NCBI GenBank assembly: GCA_036399495.1 | Contig: DASWMZ010000138.1 | Location: 1-46,302, forward strand | Source of the DNA: Paradesertivirga sp036399495 | GTDB taxonomy: Bacteria; Bacteroidota; Bacteroidia; Sphingobacteriales; Sphingobacteriaceae | Direction: 5' to 3' | Length of the DNA: 46,302 bases | Translations under genes and position numbers: made by a program | The notes under the pieces: model-generated | Databases searched by the model: none | What the model was told of the DNA's origin: nothing | Seen by the model: the letters and a program-made list of their open reading frames with translations, nothing else | Shown: positions 32,951 to 41,848 of the stretch, piece by piece | Numbering within the stretch: the first letter of the stretch is position 1 | Layout: the number at the start of each line of letters is the position of its first letter

Positions 32951-33850
32951 ATGTCGTCAAAACATATTAAAGCGAAACATGCGTTTCTACCAGACCTTGT
33001 TCAGGCACCGAAATCATTTTTATTAAAAAAGATTGAAAGGCCGCATTTTGCTACAGACTTACACTTTCATTCTGAGTGTCAGCTGGTATATGTGCTCTCT
33101 GGTAGTGGAATGCGTATTATAGGCGACACCCCGGAGCATTTCGAACCTGGAGATGTTTCATTTGTTGGCCCCAATATACCTCATGTATGGTACAGCGACA
33201 GCAAAAGTTCTGAAAAGGCTATTTCGATAGCACTTTACATCAATCCTGTTTTATTATGCCAGGAACTTCAACAGATGATGGACACAGAAGAATTGCAGCA
33301 GTTTTTTACAAGGTCAGAGCGGGGCATTCGATTGGAAGGGCATAAAAAAAAGCGAGTTCAAGCGATAATGCTTAGCATGCAAACGCAAAAAAGCGTTTCT
33401 TTATTGGCATCGTTCTTTAAGATATTAGACGAACTTCTTGATCCTGATGATCTGGTTTGGCTTAACCAACCAAACCTTTTATCTGTTTATAGTAATCAGC
33501 CACAAAGTCGTGTTCATAAGCTTATGAACTATCTTCAGCAAAACTTCCGGGAAGAAATTACTTTATCGCAAGCAGCTTCGGTTGCCGGACTCGAAATCAG
33601 ATCCTTTTGCCGTTATTTCAAGACACTTACAAATCGAACTTTTTCTGCTTTTGTTAACGAAATGCGTATTGGTTTTGCCAGTAAACTGTTAGTAAAAACA
33701 GATCTTCCGGTTACACAAGTCGGTCAGGAAAGCGGATATTCAAACCAGTCTTATTTCAATCGCGTATTCAGAGATATACATCAAATGTCGCCTAAAGAGT
33801 TTCGTAAAGGAAACAAATTAAACTCCTTGATAAAGGTACCTGAATCATAA
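32951..33850 (+). CDS. AraC-family transcriptional regulator of the fucose operon
   Basis: A 299-residue protein with an N-terminal cupin sensor (HFHSECQLVYVLSGSG with two histidines; FEPGDVSFVGPNIPHVW) and a C-terminal double HTH (LSQAASVAGLEIRSFCRYFK; VTQVGQESGYSNQSYFNRVF). Histidines of the cupin could bind a sugar or metal. I start at ATG 32951; a TTG three codons upstream lies inside the TATATTTG promoter box. It is divergent from the fucose operon and therefore likely controls it, perhaps sensing fucose or a pathway intermediate. Confidence 0.9.
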   Translation: MSSKHIKAKHAFLPDLVQAPKSFLLKKIERPHFATDLHFHSECQLVYVLSGSGMRIIGDTPEHFEPGDVSFVGPNIPHVWYSDSKSSEKAISIALYINPVLLCQELQQMMDTEELQQFFTRSERGIRLEGHKKKRVQAIMLSMQTQKSVSLLASFFKILDELLDPDDLVWLNQPNLLSVYSNQPQSRVHKLMNYLQQNFREEITLSQAASVAGLEIRSFCRYFKTLTNRTFSAFVNEMRIGFASKLLVKTDLPVTQVGQESGYSNQSYFNRVFRDIHQMSPKEFRKGNKLNSLIKVPES

Positions 33851-34076
33851 AGCACTATATGCTTAAATTATAGGTTCTATTCTAAATGTGTCCCCCTCAT
33901 TTTCCATATAATTGAAAATTGGTTTATGCATTATGAAAGACTTAACCACTCCACTTTTGTGGATCGAATCCTTGTATATAGCCAAAACGAATTCATTAAA
34001 GTAATTTTAATTATCGTTTTTTGAGACTAATAGGTTAACGTGATTGTTTTCGGCAAAATCGATGTCACAGTTCCAA

Positions 34077-34973
34077 TTAAGAGCTAGTTTCAAGCTTATA
34101 TCCTTTGCCGTGAATATTAACAAGTTTTACCGTAGAATCACTTTCCAGCTTTTTTCTAAGTTTTGAGATAAACACATCCAGGCTACGACCAACAATTATA
34201 CCCTCATCTTCCCATATTTCCTTTTGCAACCTGGTTCTGTCTATGATTTCGTTAGGAGTACTTGCTAAAATGTATAACAATTTTGATTCTTTATGAGTAA
34301 GTTCAATTTGTTCATTATTATAGATAAGGTATTGCTTGTCGCTGTAGAAATGAAACTTTCCAATTCGAATGAACTTATTTTCCAGTGTCTGACCTTCATT
34401 TTCTGTTGCATTTTTCTTTTTGTGATAAATATTAGCACCTGTAAAAATTAATAACAACGCAAAAAGACTTACTCCAGCGGTCACAGATTTCTTTGGCAAA
34501 CCCAAAAGACGGGTATCTTGGAATGTTATATTGATTAAATAACAGCCTTTAGCTTGTTGCCTGCATCTGCAGGGTATGATATTAGTCTGTTTACCTTCTT
34601 TTCTATGTTGTGATTCCAGTATTGCATACCCAAATATTGTTTCATTGCTTGCGCATTCCACAACATTTACGATATAATCAGAAGGAAGATGATTGGCGTC
34701 AATGGTTCGGTGTATAATTTTTACAAGTGAATCAGGCTTGAAAGTAAACTGACTTGCAAATTGAATCTTGTAACCGTTTTCAGCGATCTTCTTAACAGGC
34801 AGCACTCTGGATGTACTATCTCCTGAATGCAGCAGTATATCATGACCGACCTGCCTCATAATGATAGCTTTTTTTGACTCCTCGAATTTATCAGTTATCT
34901 GACTTCCGCTAAAACCATACAAAATGACAAGCAAAGACGCAGCAATAAAAATCGGCAGGTACTTAAAATTCAT
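34077..34973 (-). CDS. Membrane-tethered winged-helix regulator with periplasmic sensor domain
   Basis: A 298-residue one-component regulator. It has an N-terminal membrane helix (about 5-22), a periplasmic domain (25-160) with four cysteines (C107, C135, C137, C144), a second helix (163-183), a charged cytoplasmic linker and a C-terminal OmpR/PhoB-type winged helix (about 200-298; RTRLQKEIWEDEGIIVGRSL, DVFISKLRKKL, GKGYKLE). No receiver domain exists. In ToxR/CadC the DNA-binding domain is N-terminal; here it is C-terminal, after the membrane. The cysteines suggest redox or disulfide sensing. It is divergent from the YCF48-like exported protein (175-base gap), so the two are likely linked. 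I recall many homologues in Bacteroidota, all uncharacterised. Confidence 0.82.
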   Translation of the reverse strand: MNFKYLPIFIAASLLVILYGFSGSQITDKFEESKKAIIMRQVGHDILLHSGDSTSRVLPVKKIAENGYKIQFASQFTFKPDSLVKIIHRTIDANHLPSDYIVNVVECASNETIFGYAILESQHRKEGKQTNIIPCRCRQQAKGCYLINITFQDTRLLGLPKKSVTAGVSLFALLLIFTGANIYHKKKNATENEGQTLENKFIRIGKFHFYSDKQYLIYNNEQIELTHKESKLLYILASTPNEIIDRTRLQKEIWEDEGIIVGRSLDVFISKLRKKLESDSTVKLVNIHGKGYKLETSS

Positions 34974-35148
34974 ATATAAAAATACGCTATTCTATTTGAT
35001 TGAAGATAAAATATCAGCGTGTTTACAAGCATTTACATTCTTTTACAACTCTTTACACTGTACTAGCGAGAGTAGTAGATAGCTTTGTATTAAACGCCAT
35101 AAAGAGGCTAAATATTAAGAAGTCGCTCTGCTCACTTAAATTTAAAAA

Positions 35149-36267
35149 ATGAAAAGATCATTTGTGTTTATTCCAGCTATCACCATAGTAGTACTTTTAC
35201 TAAGTTCTTTCTTTGTAATAAAAGGAAAAGAAGCAGAAAAAAAAAAAACCAAAGAGGGCAAATCAGTTTCAGGCGGGAAAGCTGTTGTCAACTTGCCGAC
35301 TGGAGCACAAGCGAAAGACTCAACATTTACAGCGAGTACAAATGAAGGCCCTGCCAATATCATTTTTAAATCTGCTGATGGCGGGCAAACATGGCAAGAT
35401 ATTAGCGAGGGGCTTCCCGAAAAATTGCAGGGAGGCAGTTTCTTTACAAACGAAAGTGGATTCTATTTGCGCGCTGGAAAGAGCATGTATCAAAATACAT
35501 CAGATTCCAAATCGACGTTTTGGATAAGAGAGAGTTTCCCTGATAAACAGATCATTGCCCCGGGTAAAAGTGGAATATTTGCCTACAATTACGATGGGCA
35601 ATTCTTACAAAAGACAAACGGAACGAGTAAATGGTTACCTCTGTACACGAATTTTCCAGGGAAAGAGGTACGCACAATTTTCGAAACTGCTCGTGGCACA
35701 GTTCTTATTAGCTCCGGCAAAAGCCTCCTTAAATCCGCGAACAGCGGAAAAACATGGAAACAAGTCCATATGGGAGGCTGGGTAGGGGAATTTGCTGAAT
35801 TGAACGGTGTAATCCTGGCGACCAGCCAAAGAGGGATTTTAAGATCGACAGATGATGCTGAAAACTGGGAAGAGGTAATTAGTGAAGGCGGCGTTGGTAT
35901 TGATGTTGAACAAATTAAGGGTGGATTTGCTGCTATCACTTACAATACAATGTCAAAGTCCAGAAGGGTCAGAGTGTCGTACAACGGTGGTAAAACCTGG
36001 AAGCCCATTGATGCTGGCCTTCCAACAGAAAGCTTTATCGCCTCATTCTGGCAGTCTATTAACACTCAACTTCCTATGCAAGCTTTCATTACTTCAATAA
36101 TTGAAGTCGGTGAAGATTTCTATTGCGGCCATCCTGCTGGCGTTTTTAGATCTTCAGATAAGGGTAAAACATGGAAACTCATACTTCCTTCTAACGAAAA
36201 GAAGGCGTTCCATTTATCTGTTTCAGGCAACGTGATTTATGCGATAGCTAGAAACGGAGGATGTTAG
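35149..36267 (+). CDS. Exported BNR/YCF48-like beta-propeller protein
   Basis: A 372-residue protein with an N-terminal signal or anchor (about 7-24) and a lysine-rich linker. The body is a seven-ish-bladed propeller of sialidase/Ycf48-like blades, each with the Asp-box-like repeat GGKTW (for example SADGGQTWQDISEGLPEKLQ, SANSGKTWKQVHMGGW, NGGKTWKPIDAGLP, SSDKGKTWKLILPS). No sialidase catalytic residues were identified, so a binding or assembly role is more likely. It is divergent from the membrane-tethered regulator, which probably controls it. Confidence 0.8.
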   Translation: MKRSFVFIPAITIVVLLLSSFFVIKGKEAEKKKTKEGKSVSGGKAVVNLPTGAQAKDSTFTASTNEGPANIIFKSADGGQTWQDISEGLPEKLQGGSFFTNESGFYLRAGKSMYQNTSDSKSTFWIRESFPDKQIIAPGKSGIFAYNYDGQFLQKTNGTSKWLPLYTNFPGKEVRTIFETARGTVLISSGKSLLKSANSGKTWKQVHMGGWVGEFAELNGVILATSQRGILRSTDDAENWEEVISEGGVGIDVEQIKGGFAAITYNTMSKSRRVRVSYNGGKTWKPIDAGLPTESFIASFWQSINTQLPMQAFITSIIEVGEDFYCGHPAGVFRSSDKGKTWKLILPSNEKKAFHLSVSGNVIYAIARNGGC

Positions 36268-36431
36268 AAGCTGCTTAAAGCCCTTTCTATTTGATTAAGG
36301 TGCAGTTTACCCCAAAAGGAGTCAAGCTAAATGACCCCTGGTGTGATAATGAAATCGGTTCTTTGTAAACTAATTCGTCAAATTTCACCCGCTTGCATCT
36401 TTTGTAGTTACATTTTATAATTTTATATCTC

Positions 36432-36992
36432 TTGAACACGCACGAGTTATATATAGAAGCTTTAATATTCGCATCCACCAACAGCGTGTCGATAAATGAA
36501 ATACAGCAAGTTTTAGATAGCATCAATGAAACGTCAATTACGGTCGAAGAAATACTCTTTCTTCTTAACAGAATAAAAGAAAAGTATAATGATCCATCTT
36601 TCGCTATAGAGTTGGTTGAACTAAATGGTGGATATCAGTTTCTCACAAAGAAAGACTACTACCCTATCATCAACCAATTACAAATTCAGCGATCAAAGAA
36701 AAAGCTAAGCCAGGCGGCACTAGAAACGCTTGCTATCATCGCTTACAGGCAGCCAATCACTAAGTTGGAGATAGAACAAATACGTGGAGTAAATTGCGAT
36801 TATACCATTCAAAAACTTCTTGATAAAGATCTGATCAGCATTTCAGGTAAATCAGAATCGGTTGGAAAGCCTTTACTTTATTGCACCAGTTCTTTATTTA
36901 TGGATTACTTCGGAATAAACAATAGTTCACAATTACCGCAGCTAAATGATATTCACCCGGCCGAAAATGAAGTTGGTGATAATCAGGAGTAA
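36432..36992 (+). CDS. scpB: Segregation and condensation protein B (ScpB)
   Basis: A 186-residue ScpB, a winged-helix partner of SMC-ScpA in chromosome condensation. Matching signatures are LYIEALIFAS at the N-terminus, LNGGYQFLTKKDYYP, LSQAALETLAIIAYRQPITK and IEQIRGVNCDYTIQKLLDKD. Only a TTG start at 36432 exists that keeps the N-terminal helix; no usable ATG is present. The tail is acidic and not conserved. It is followed by the acidic 56-residue gene and then the GNAT-like gene. Confidence 0.92.
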   Translation: MNTHELYIEALIFASTNSVSINEIQQVLDSINETSITVEEILFLLNRIKEKYNDPSFAIELVELNGGYQFLTKKDYYPIINQLQIQRSKKKLSQAALETLAIIAYRQPITKLEIEQIRGVNCDYTIQKLLDKDLISISGKSESVGKPLLYCTSSLFMDYFGINNSSQLPQLNDIHPAENEVGDNQE

Positions 36993-37068
36993 AACTTAAT
37001 TAATAGGAAAATTTATAATACTTGTTAAAATCTTATTATTTTTATCCTAGCAACAATTACTCTAAAAG

Positions 37069-37239
37069 ATGGAAATGCCAAAGAAAAAATTTGATGCCGA
37101 CAGCGAGAATGAAGATGAAGATCCGATTATTGATAAAGACTTACTGGATGATGAAGACGAGGATTTTGATGCTCCGTTAGATGATCTGGGAGAGATTGAT
37201 GATCTTGATCCATTAGATGATGATGACGACGATTATTAA
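37069..37239 (+). CDS. Acidic 56-residue protein of unknown function
   Basis: ATG at 37069 to TAA at 37237-37239 gives 56 residues: a short KKK patch, then an almost wholly acidic body, ending in six aspartates and Tyr. I count 29 acidic residues to 4 lysines. An in-frame ATG at 37075 would drop two residues. It follows scpB by 76 bases, and a strong terminator lies 22 bases after its stop, so it likely ends the scpB transcript or forms its own. Very acidic tiny proteins of this kind occur next to scpB in several Bacteroidota, as I recall, with no known job. It could bind basic proteins or cations. Confidence 0.65.
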   Translation: MEMPKKKFDADSENEDEDPIIDKDLLDDEDEDFDAPLDDLGEIDDLDPLDDDDDDY

Positions 37240-37261
37240 TTAGTATTTTTTATTTTAAGGT

Positions 37262-37289
37262 AAGCATTCACCCACTGAATGCTTTTTTT
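37262..37289 (+). terminator. Intrinsic terminator after the acidic protein gene
   Basis: A perfect 9-bp stem, AAGCATTCA (37262-37270) with TGAATGCTT (37276-37284), a 5-base CCCAC loop and a run of seven T (37283-37289). It isolates the scpB unit from the GNAT-like gene, whose ATG at 37308 follows closely. Confidence 0.9.
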
Positions 37290-37307
37290 ATTACCAAAAA
37301 CATTCCA

Positions 37308-38426
37308 ATGGTTATCATAGAGGTAAAAGATAAATCATCAAAGAGAGAATTTTTAGACCTGCCGAGGAAAATTTATAAAGACGACCCGGTTTGGGTTTGC
37401 CCCCTGGATAATGACATTGAAAAAGTATTTGATCCTGAACAAAACAACTTCCACCAACACGGAAGTATAACACGTTGGATTGCAACAGACGCGCATGGAA
37501 AAACAATAGGTAGAATAGCGGCATTTGTGAATGAGAAAAAGGCATTTACCTTTCCAGAACCCACAGGAGGCGTTGGCTTCTTTGAATGTGTGAACGACAA
37601 AGAGGTTGCAACCTCCCTCTTCAATACAGCACAGCTATGGTTAGAGGCGAAAGGGATGAAGGCGATGGATGGACCCATAAATTTTGGTGAAAACGATGCA
37701 TTTTGGGGCTTACTCATCGAAGGATTTACGCATCCCTCCTATGGCATGAATTATAATCCGCCTTACTACAAAGAGCTTTTTGAAGCGTACGGGTTTACGC
37801 CTTCTTATGAGCAGATCACCAATCATCTCGAGGTAAACAAACCCTTCCCCGAACGTTTTACTAAGATCGCAAATTGGGTAGCTCAAAAGCCTGGCTATAC
37901 TTTCAAACACCTCGAAAGAGCTAATATTGATAAATTTGCTGCGGATTTTGTGGAGATTTACAATGATGCATGGGCAGACTTTAAAAACTTTGTACCTATT
38001 GAGAAGGATACTATCCTTGAAAGCTTTAGGAAAATGAAAGCCATTATGGACGAAAAACTTATCTGGTTTTCTTATATAAACGACGAACCTGCATCGTTCA
38101 TAGTGATCCTTCCGGATGCGAACCAAATGATAAAGCCTTTAAAAGGGAAGATGGGTGTAATTGAAAAACTAAAGTTTCTTTACAATAAATGGAAGGGTGT
38201 TACCAGGATGCGTGCTGTTGTAATGGGTACTAAAAAGTCGTTTCAAAAACATGGACTTGAATCCGCCATGTTTATTAAATTAAAAGAATATGTGCTGCCG
38301 CTTAAACAATACGAAGAATTGGAATTATCGTGGGTAGGTGATTTTAATGATAAAATGCTTGCTTTACACGATGCTACAGGTGCTACGTTTGGCAAAAAGC
38401 ATGTAACGCTCAAAAAAGTGTTTTAA
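37308..38426 (+). CDS. GNAT-like acyltransferase family protein
   Basis: A 372-residue cytoplasmic protein with a GNAT-type fold inferred from the paired N-terminal (KIYKDDPVWVCPLDNDIEKV; ITRWIATDAHGKTIGRIAAF) and C-terminal halves. The region KAMDGPINFGENDAFWGLLI with MNYNPPYYKELFEAYGF is the hallmark of a broadly conserved family including E. coli YghO. Members are typically annotated as N-acetyltransferase-like without a known substrate. It stands alone between two terminators. Confidence 0.7.
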   Translation: MVIIEVKDKSSKREFLDLPRKIYKDDPVWVCPLDNDIEKVFDPEQNNFHQHGSITRWIATDAHGKTIGRIAAFVNEKKAFTFPEPTGGVGFFECVNDKEVATSLFNTAQLWLEAKGMKAMDGPINFGENDAFWGLLIEGFTHPSYGMNYNPPYYKELFEAYGFTPSYEQITNHLEVNKPFPERFTKIANWVAQKPGYTFKHLERANIDKFAADFVEIYNDAWADFKNFVPIEKDTILESFRKMKAIMDEKLIWFSYINDEPASFIVILPDANQMIKPLKGKMGVIEKLKFLYNKWKGVTRMRAVVMGTKKSFQKHGLESAMFIKLKEYVLPLKQYEELELSWVGDFNDKMLALHDATGATFGKKHVTLKKVF

Positions 38427-38427
38427 T

Positions 38428-38455
38428 AAAAAAAGGCTTTTTGAAGCCTTTTTTT
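38428..38455. terminator. Bidirectional terminator between convergent genes
   Basis: The stem AAAAAAAGGCTT (38428-38439) with AAGCCTTTTTTT (38444-38455), around a 4-base loop TTTG, is perfect over 12 bp. It has T-tracts for both directions, separating the GNAT-like gene from the XRE regulator gene. Confidence 0.92.
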
Positions 38456-38458
38456 ATG

Positions 38459-38800
38459 TTATGCGATAACTTTTGTTCGCCTCAGTTCTTCAAAAAGATT
38501 AATAATCTTCTTTTGCAAATCAATAACCTCAGCTTCCCTATCTTGCAATTTCTTAGTCATAGTCTCCAACTCAGATATATATTTTTCCTGTTCCTCGGTA
38601 TCGTTATATGTAAGTAACTGTACAACGGTCATTTCAAATAACTTCGAAATTTGTTCTAACCTGGACAAATTAATATCTGTAATACCTGTTTCTATTTTGG
38701 AGAAAGCCGGAATGGAAATATCTAATCGCTTCGCTACATCTTCCTGGCTCCATCCCTTCTGGTGCCTCAATAGTCTAATCTTTTTACCTAGTGTCTTCAT
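38459..38800 (-). CDS. XRE-family helix-turn-helix regulator with coiled coil
   Basis: A 113-residue protein. Residues about 5-60 are an XRE/Cro-type HTH (IRLLRHQKGWSQEDVAKRLD, ISIPAFSKIETGITDINLS). Residues 70-110 are a heptad-like coiled coil (ISELETMTKKLQDREAEVID) that should mediate dimerisation. It is the last gene of the mpl-prmA-tpiA run, 19 bases after mpl. Confidence 0.87.
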   Translation of the reverse strand: MKTLGKKIRLLRHQKGWSQEDVAKRLDISIPAFSKIETGITDINLSRLEQISKLFEMTVVQLLTYNDTEEQEKYISELETMTKKLQDREAEVIDLQKKIINLFEELRRTKVIA

Positions 38801-38819
38801 TTACCTAAATTTTTACCAC

Positions 38820-40178
38820 TTACATAGTCAAGGCTTTATTTGCAAGTACATTTAAATCAATACCTCCAAAATCCCCAGAACTCATAAGAAGCAAGTTTTT
38901 ACCCTTATAATTAATATAACTCAAAAATTCGACCAATATTTCTGAATTGTTGAAAAAATTTAACTTATCGTTATCAAAAGCCTTCTTCACCTCATTTTCT
39001 GAATATGGCTCCATATTTTTCTGTTCAAAGGTGCGTCTGTTAATGAATACAATTGCAGTATCAGCATTGTCCATACAACCTTTATATTCTTCAAGAAATT
39101 CCTTATTCAGGCTGCTGAACGTATGAAGTTCCATCACTGCCACCAGTTTACGATCAGGATATTGAGCCTTTACTGCATTCAGAGTCGCTTTCAGTTTGGA
39201 AGGTGAGTGAGCAAAATCTTTGTAAACCGCAGTTGTTTCATTCTTTCCAAGCAGTTCAAGTCTTTTGGCCGCACCTTTAAAAGAACTTATTGCATTATAG
39301 AAGTCTGTATCATTTATGCCTAACTCTCTACAAACGTTAAGGGCGGCCTGGAGGTTTTGAAGATTATGCTCACCAAAAACCTGTAGAGGAACATTTTTAT
39401 CATTGATCAACAATGATGTAACACCGTTCACTGTTACACTTAACCCCGTTTGATATGGCACTTTTCTAAGTTGTTCGGCTGAAGTTTCAACCACATCTTT
39501 CACAACGTCGTCTTGCATGTTATAGATAATCGTTCCACCCGGAGTAATCGTTTGAAGAAATATTTTAAACTGATCAACGTAATTATCAAACGTGGGAAAT
39601 ACATTGATATGATCCCAGGCTATTCCACTTATCACGCCAATATTTGCATGATATAAATGAAACTTCGGCCTTCTGTCAATTGGTGAAGACAGATACTCAT
39701 CACCTTCAATAATAATCACCGGAGCATCCGTTATTTGTACCATTGTTTCAAAACCCTCGAGCTGGGCTCCTACCAGGTAATCAAATTTTTTATTACATGC
39801 TTTTAAAACATGTAAAACCATCGACGTTATGGTCGTTTTTCCATGGCTTCCACCAATTACAACACGGATTTTGTCTTTTGATTGCTCATAAATATACTCA
39901 GGATATGAGTAAATTTTAAGTCCTAATTCCTTAGCCTTAAGCAATTCCGGATTATCAGCACGAGCGTGCATACCTAGCACAACAGCTTTTATATCTTCTG
40001 TAATCCTTTCGGGAAACCAGCCCATTTCTGCCGGAAGAATGTTGTGTTTGGCTAACCTTGAACGTGACGGTTCGTAGATCGCATCGTCTGAACCAGTAAC
40101 GACGTGGCCTTGTTGCGACAGCGCAATAGCCATGTTATGCATAGCGCTTCCGCCAATGGCAATTAAATGTAAACGCAT
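38820..40178 (-). CDS. mpl: UDP-N-acetylmuramate:L-alanyl-gamma-D-glutamyl-meso-diaminopimelate ligase (Mpl)
   Basis: A 452-residue Mur ligase-like enzyme for peptidoglycan recycling: it joins UDP-MurNAc to recycled tripeptide. The N-terminal Rossmann segment is HLIAIGGSAMHNMAIALSQQ. The ATP loop is GGSHGKTTITSM. The central signature is IIEGDEYLSSPIDRRPKF, followed by a C-terminal ligand domain (DFAHSPSKLKATLNAV). The N-terminal AMHN in place of the MurC motif and the DEYLSS segment favour Mpl over MurC. It lies in a run with PrmA, TpiA and the GlmU-like protein. Confidence 0.9.
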   Translation of the reverse strand: MRLHLIAIGGSAMHNMAIALSQQGHVVTGSDDAIYEPSRSRLAKHNILPAEMGWFPERITEDIKAVVLGMHARADNPELLKAKELGLKIYSYPEYIYEQSKDKIRVVIGGSHGKTTITSMVLHVLKACNKKFDYLVGAQLEGFETMVQITDAPVIIIEGDEYLSSPIDRRPKFHLYHANIGVISGIAWDHINVFPTFDNYVDQFKIFLQTITPGGTIIYNMQDDVVKDVVETSAEQLRKVPYQTGLSVTVNGVTSLLINDKNVPLQVFGEHNLQNLQAALNVCRELGINDTDFYNAISSFKGAAKRLELLGKNETTAVYKDFAHSPSKLKATLNAVKAQYPDRKLVAVMELHTFSSLNKEFLEEYKGCMDNADTAIVFINRRTFEQKNMEPYSENEVKKAFDNDKLNFFNNSEILVEFLSYINYKGKNLLLMSSGDFGGIDLNVLANKALTM

Positions 40179-40238
40179 TAAAATTAATTTAAACTAAATG
40201 TTCCTGACCTTAACAAGATAAGAGAAAAAGAGTTTGAC

Positions 40239-41078
40239 TTAGTGGCTTTTCAAAAATTTTACCGAGCACCAGTTATCAAGAATTTTGTGAGTGATGTACC
40301 GCAGGTTTAGCTGCTCGCAGTGCTCTCTTATCAATACCAAATCATGTTCAAAGAAGCCGCTCATATACAATGAACCGTTTAAAGCCAAAACTTCGTTGTA
40401 CCTGGTTATTTGATCTAATAAAATATTGCGATTAATGTTTGCCAGAACAACATCAAAAACTTTATTAGGAATAACTTCTTTAGAGCCACATAAAATCTGC
40501 ATGGGTGCAGTGCCGTTAAGTGCTGAGTTTTCAATCATGCTCTCATAACAAACCAGATCGTAATCAATAGCGGTTATATCAACAGCACCTTTCTTGTCCG
40601 CCAATATTGCAAGGATTCCGGTTCCGGCGCCCATGTCAAGCAAGGTTTTGCCTGCCATGTCTTCTTCCAGAATGAACTCCATCATCATTGTAGTGGTTTG
40701 ATGATGACCAGTACCAAAAGACATTTTAGGATCTATCACAATCTCATACTGGTATTGTGGCTGAGGTTGATGGAACGTGGCGCGAACGTAACATTCGTTT
40801 CGAATTATGAGAGGTTCGAAATTGCTTTCCCAAACCTCATTCCAATTCTTTTGTGGAATGATACTTTTCTCCCAGGAAAAAGGAAACATATCATTATAGG
40901 TTGATACCGCTTCATCAAAGCTTTTCTGGTTAAAAGAAGTCTCAGTTACGAATGCATCAAACCCTGAAGGAGTTTCTTCAAAAGTATCGAAACCTGCTTC
41001 GCCAAGGGCGTTAATAAGCAGATCTCGATGAAATTCTTCCTTTGACTGAATTGTGAAATTAAATCCTAAATAATTCAA
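40239..41078 (-). CDS. prmA: Ribosomal protein L11 methyltransferase
   Basis: A 279-residue SAM-dependent methyltransferase that trimethylates ribosomal protein L11. It has an N-terminal substrate domain (SKEEFHRDLLINALGEAGFD), the family motif DPKMSFGTGHHQTTTMMMEF, the SAM loop LLDMGAGTGILAILADKKGA and the catalytic-side NINRNILLDQ. Its start is 2 bases after the tpiA stop, so it is in the same operon. Confidence 0.95.
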   Translation of the reverse strand: MNYLGFNFTIQSKEEFHRDLLINALGEAGFDTFEETPSGFDAFVTETSFNQKSFDEAVSTYNDMFPFSWEKSIIPQKNWNEVWESNFEPLIIRNECYVRATFHQPQPQYQYEIVIDPKMSFGTGHHQTTTMMMEFILEEDMAGKTLLDMGAGTGILAILADKKGAVDITAIDYDLVCYESMIENSALNGTAPMQILCGSKEVIPNKVFDVVLANINRNILLDQITRYNEVLALNGSLYMSGFFEHDLVLIREHCEQLNLRYITHKILDNWCSVKFLKSH

Positions 41079-41080
41079 AC

Positions 41081-41848
41081 TTAAGAATTAAAGGCTTTAA
41101 CAATATCTGTAAAATCTCTGGATTTTAATGATGCGCCACCGATCAGTCCACCATCAATATCTGGCTGAGAGAATAGCTCGGCAGCGTTTTTTGGATTACA
41201 GCTTCCGCCATATAAAATCGTGGTATTTTGTGCCACATCCGCTCCGTATTTGCTTTCAATTTCTTTGCGGATAAAAGAGTGGATCTCCTGGGCTTGCTCG
41301 GATGTAGCTGTAACACCGGTGCCAATTGCCCAAACCGGTTCGTAAGCGATAACCGTTTTACTAAACTCTTCTGCTGATAAATGGAAAATCCCTTCTATCA
41401 ATTGATCCTTAATCAAATCAAAATGTATATTCTGATTGCGTTCTTCAAGCGTTTCGCCAATACAAAAAATTGGCTTCAAGCCGGCCTTAAGAACTGCATT
41501 AACCTTAGGTGCAAGGGTGGCATTTGTTTCTCCGAAATACTGACGGCGTTCTGAATGTCCCAGGATTACATATGCTGCCCCAACTGAACTTAGCATTCCC
41601 GCCGAAATTTCGCCTGTATATGCACCCGACTCTGCATGATGGCAATTTTGTGCACCAATACTTACCTTCTGATTATTTTTTGCGAGTTGAACTAAGCTGT
41701 TAATGTATAAATATGGCGGGCACACAATCACTTCCTGATTTCCTTTTGCCTCATCATTAACCATGTTAACTACTTCAGAAAACAATGTCATTGCCGAAGT
41801 ATAATCCATATTCATTTTCCAGTTGCCTGCAACTATATTTTTTCTCAT
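41081..41848 (-). CDS. tpiA: Triosephosphate isomerase
   Basis: A 255-residue glycolytic isomerase of dihydroxyacetone phosphate and glyceraldehyde 3-phosphate. All active-site elements are present: NWKMN (Lys), ILGHSERR (His), AYEPVWAIGTG (catalytic Glu, loop 6) and LYGGSCNPKN (phosphate loop). The length is normal. The start codon overlaps the stop of the GlmU-like gene by one base (TAATG), suggesting translational coupling. Confidence 0.97.
   Translation of the reverse strand: MRKNIVAGNWKMNMDYTSAMTLFSEVVNMVNDEAKGNQEVIVCPPYLYINSLVQLAKNNQKVSIGAQNCHHAESGAYTGEISAGMLSSVGAAYVILGHSERRQYFGETNATLAPKVNAVLKAGLKPIFCIGETLEERNQNIHFDLIKDQLIEGIFHLSAEEFSKTVIAYEPVWAIGTGVTATSEQAQEIHSFIRKEIESKYGADVAQNTTILYGGSCNPKNAAELFSQPDIDGGLIGGASLKSRDFTDIVKAFNS

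Noticed and set aside
33933..34076. Short frames downstream of the AraC and membrane-regulator genes, including a 22-codon plus-strand ORF and a minus reading NWNCDIDFAENN
   Set aside because: Too short, no start or ribosome-binding context, and no recognised family.
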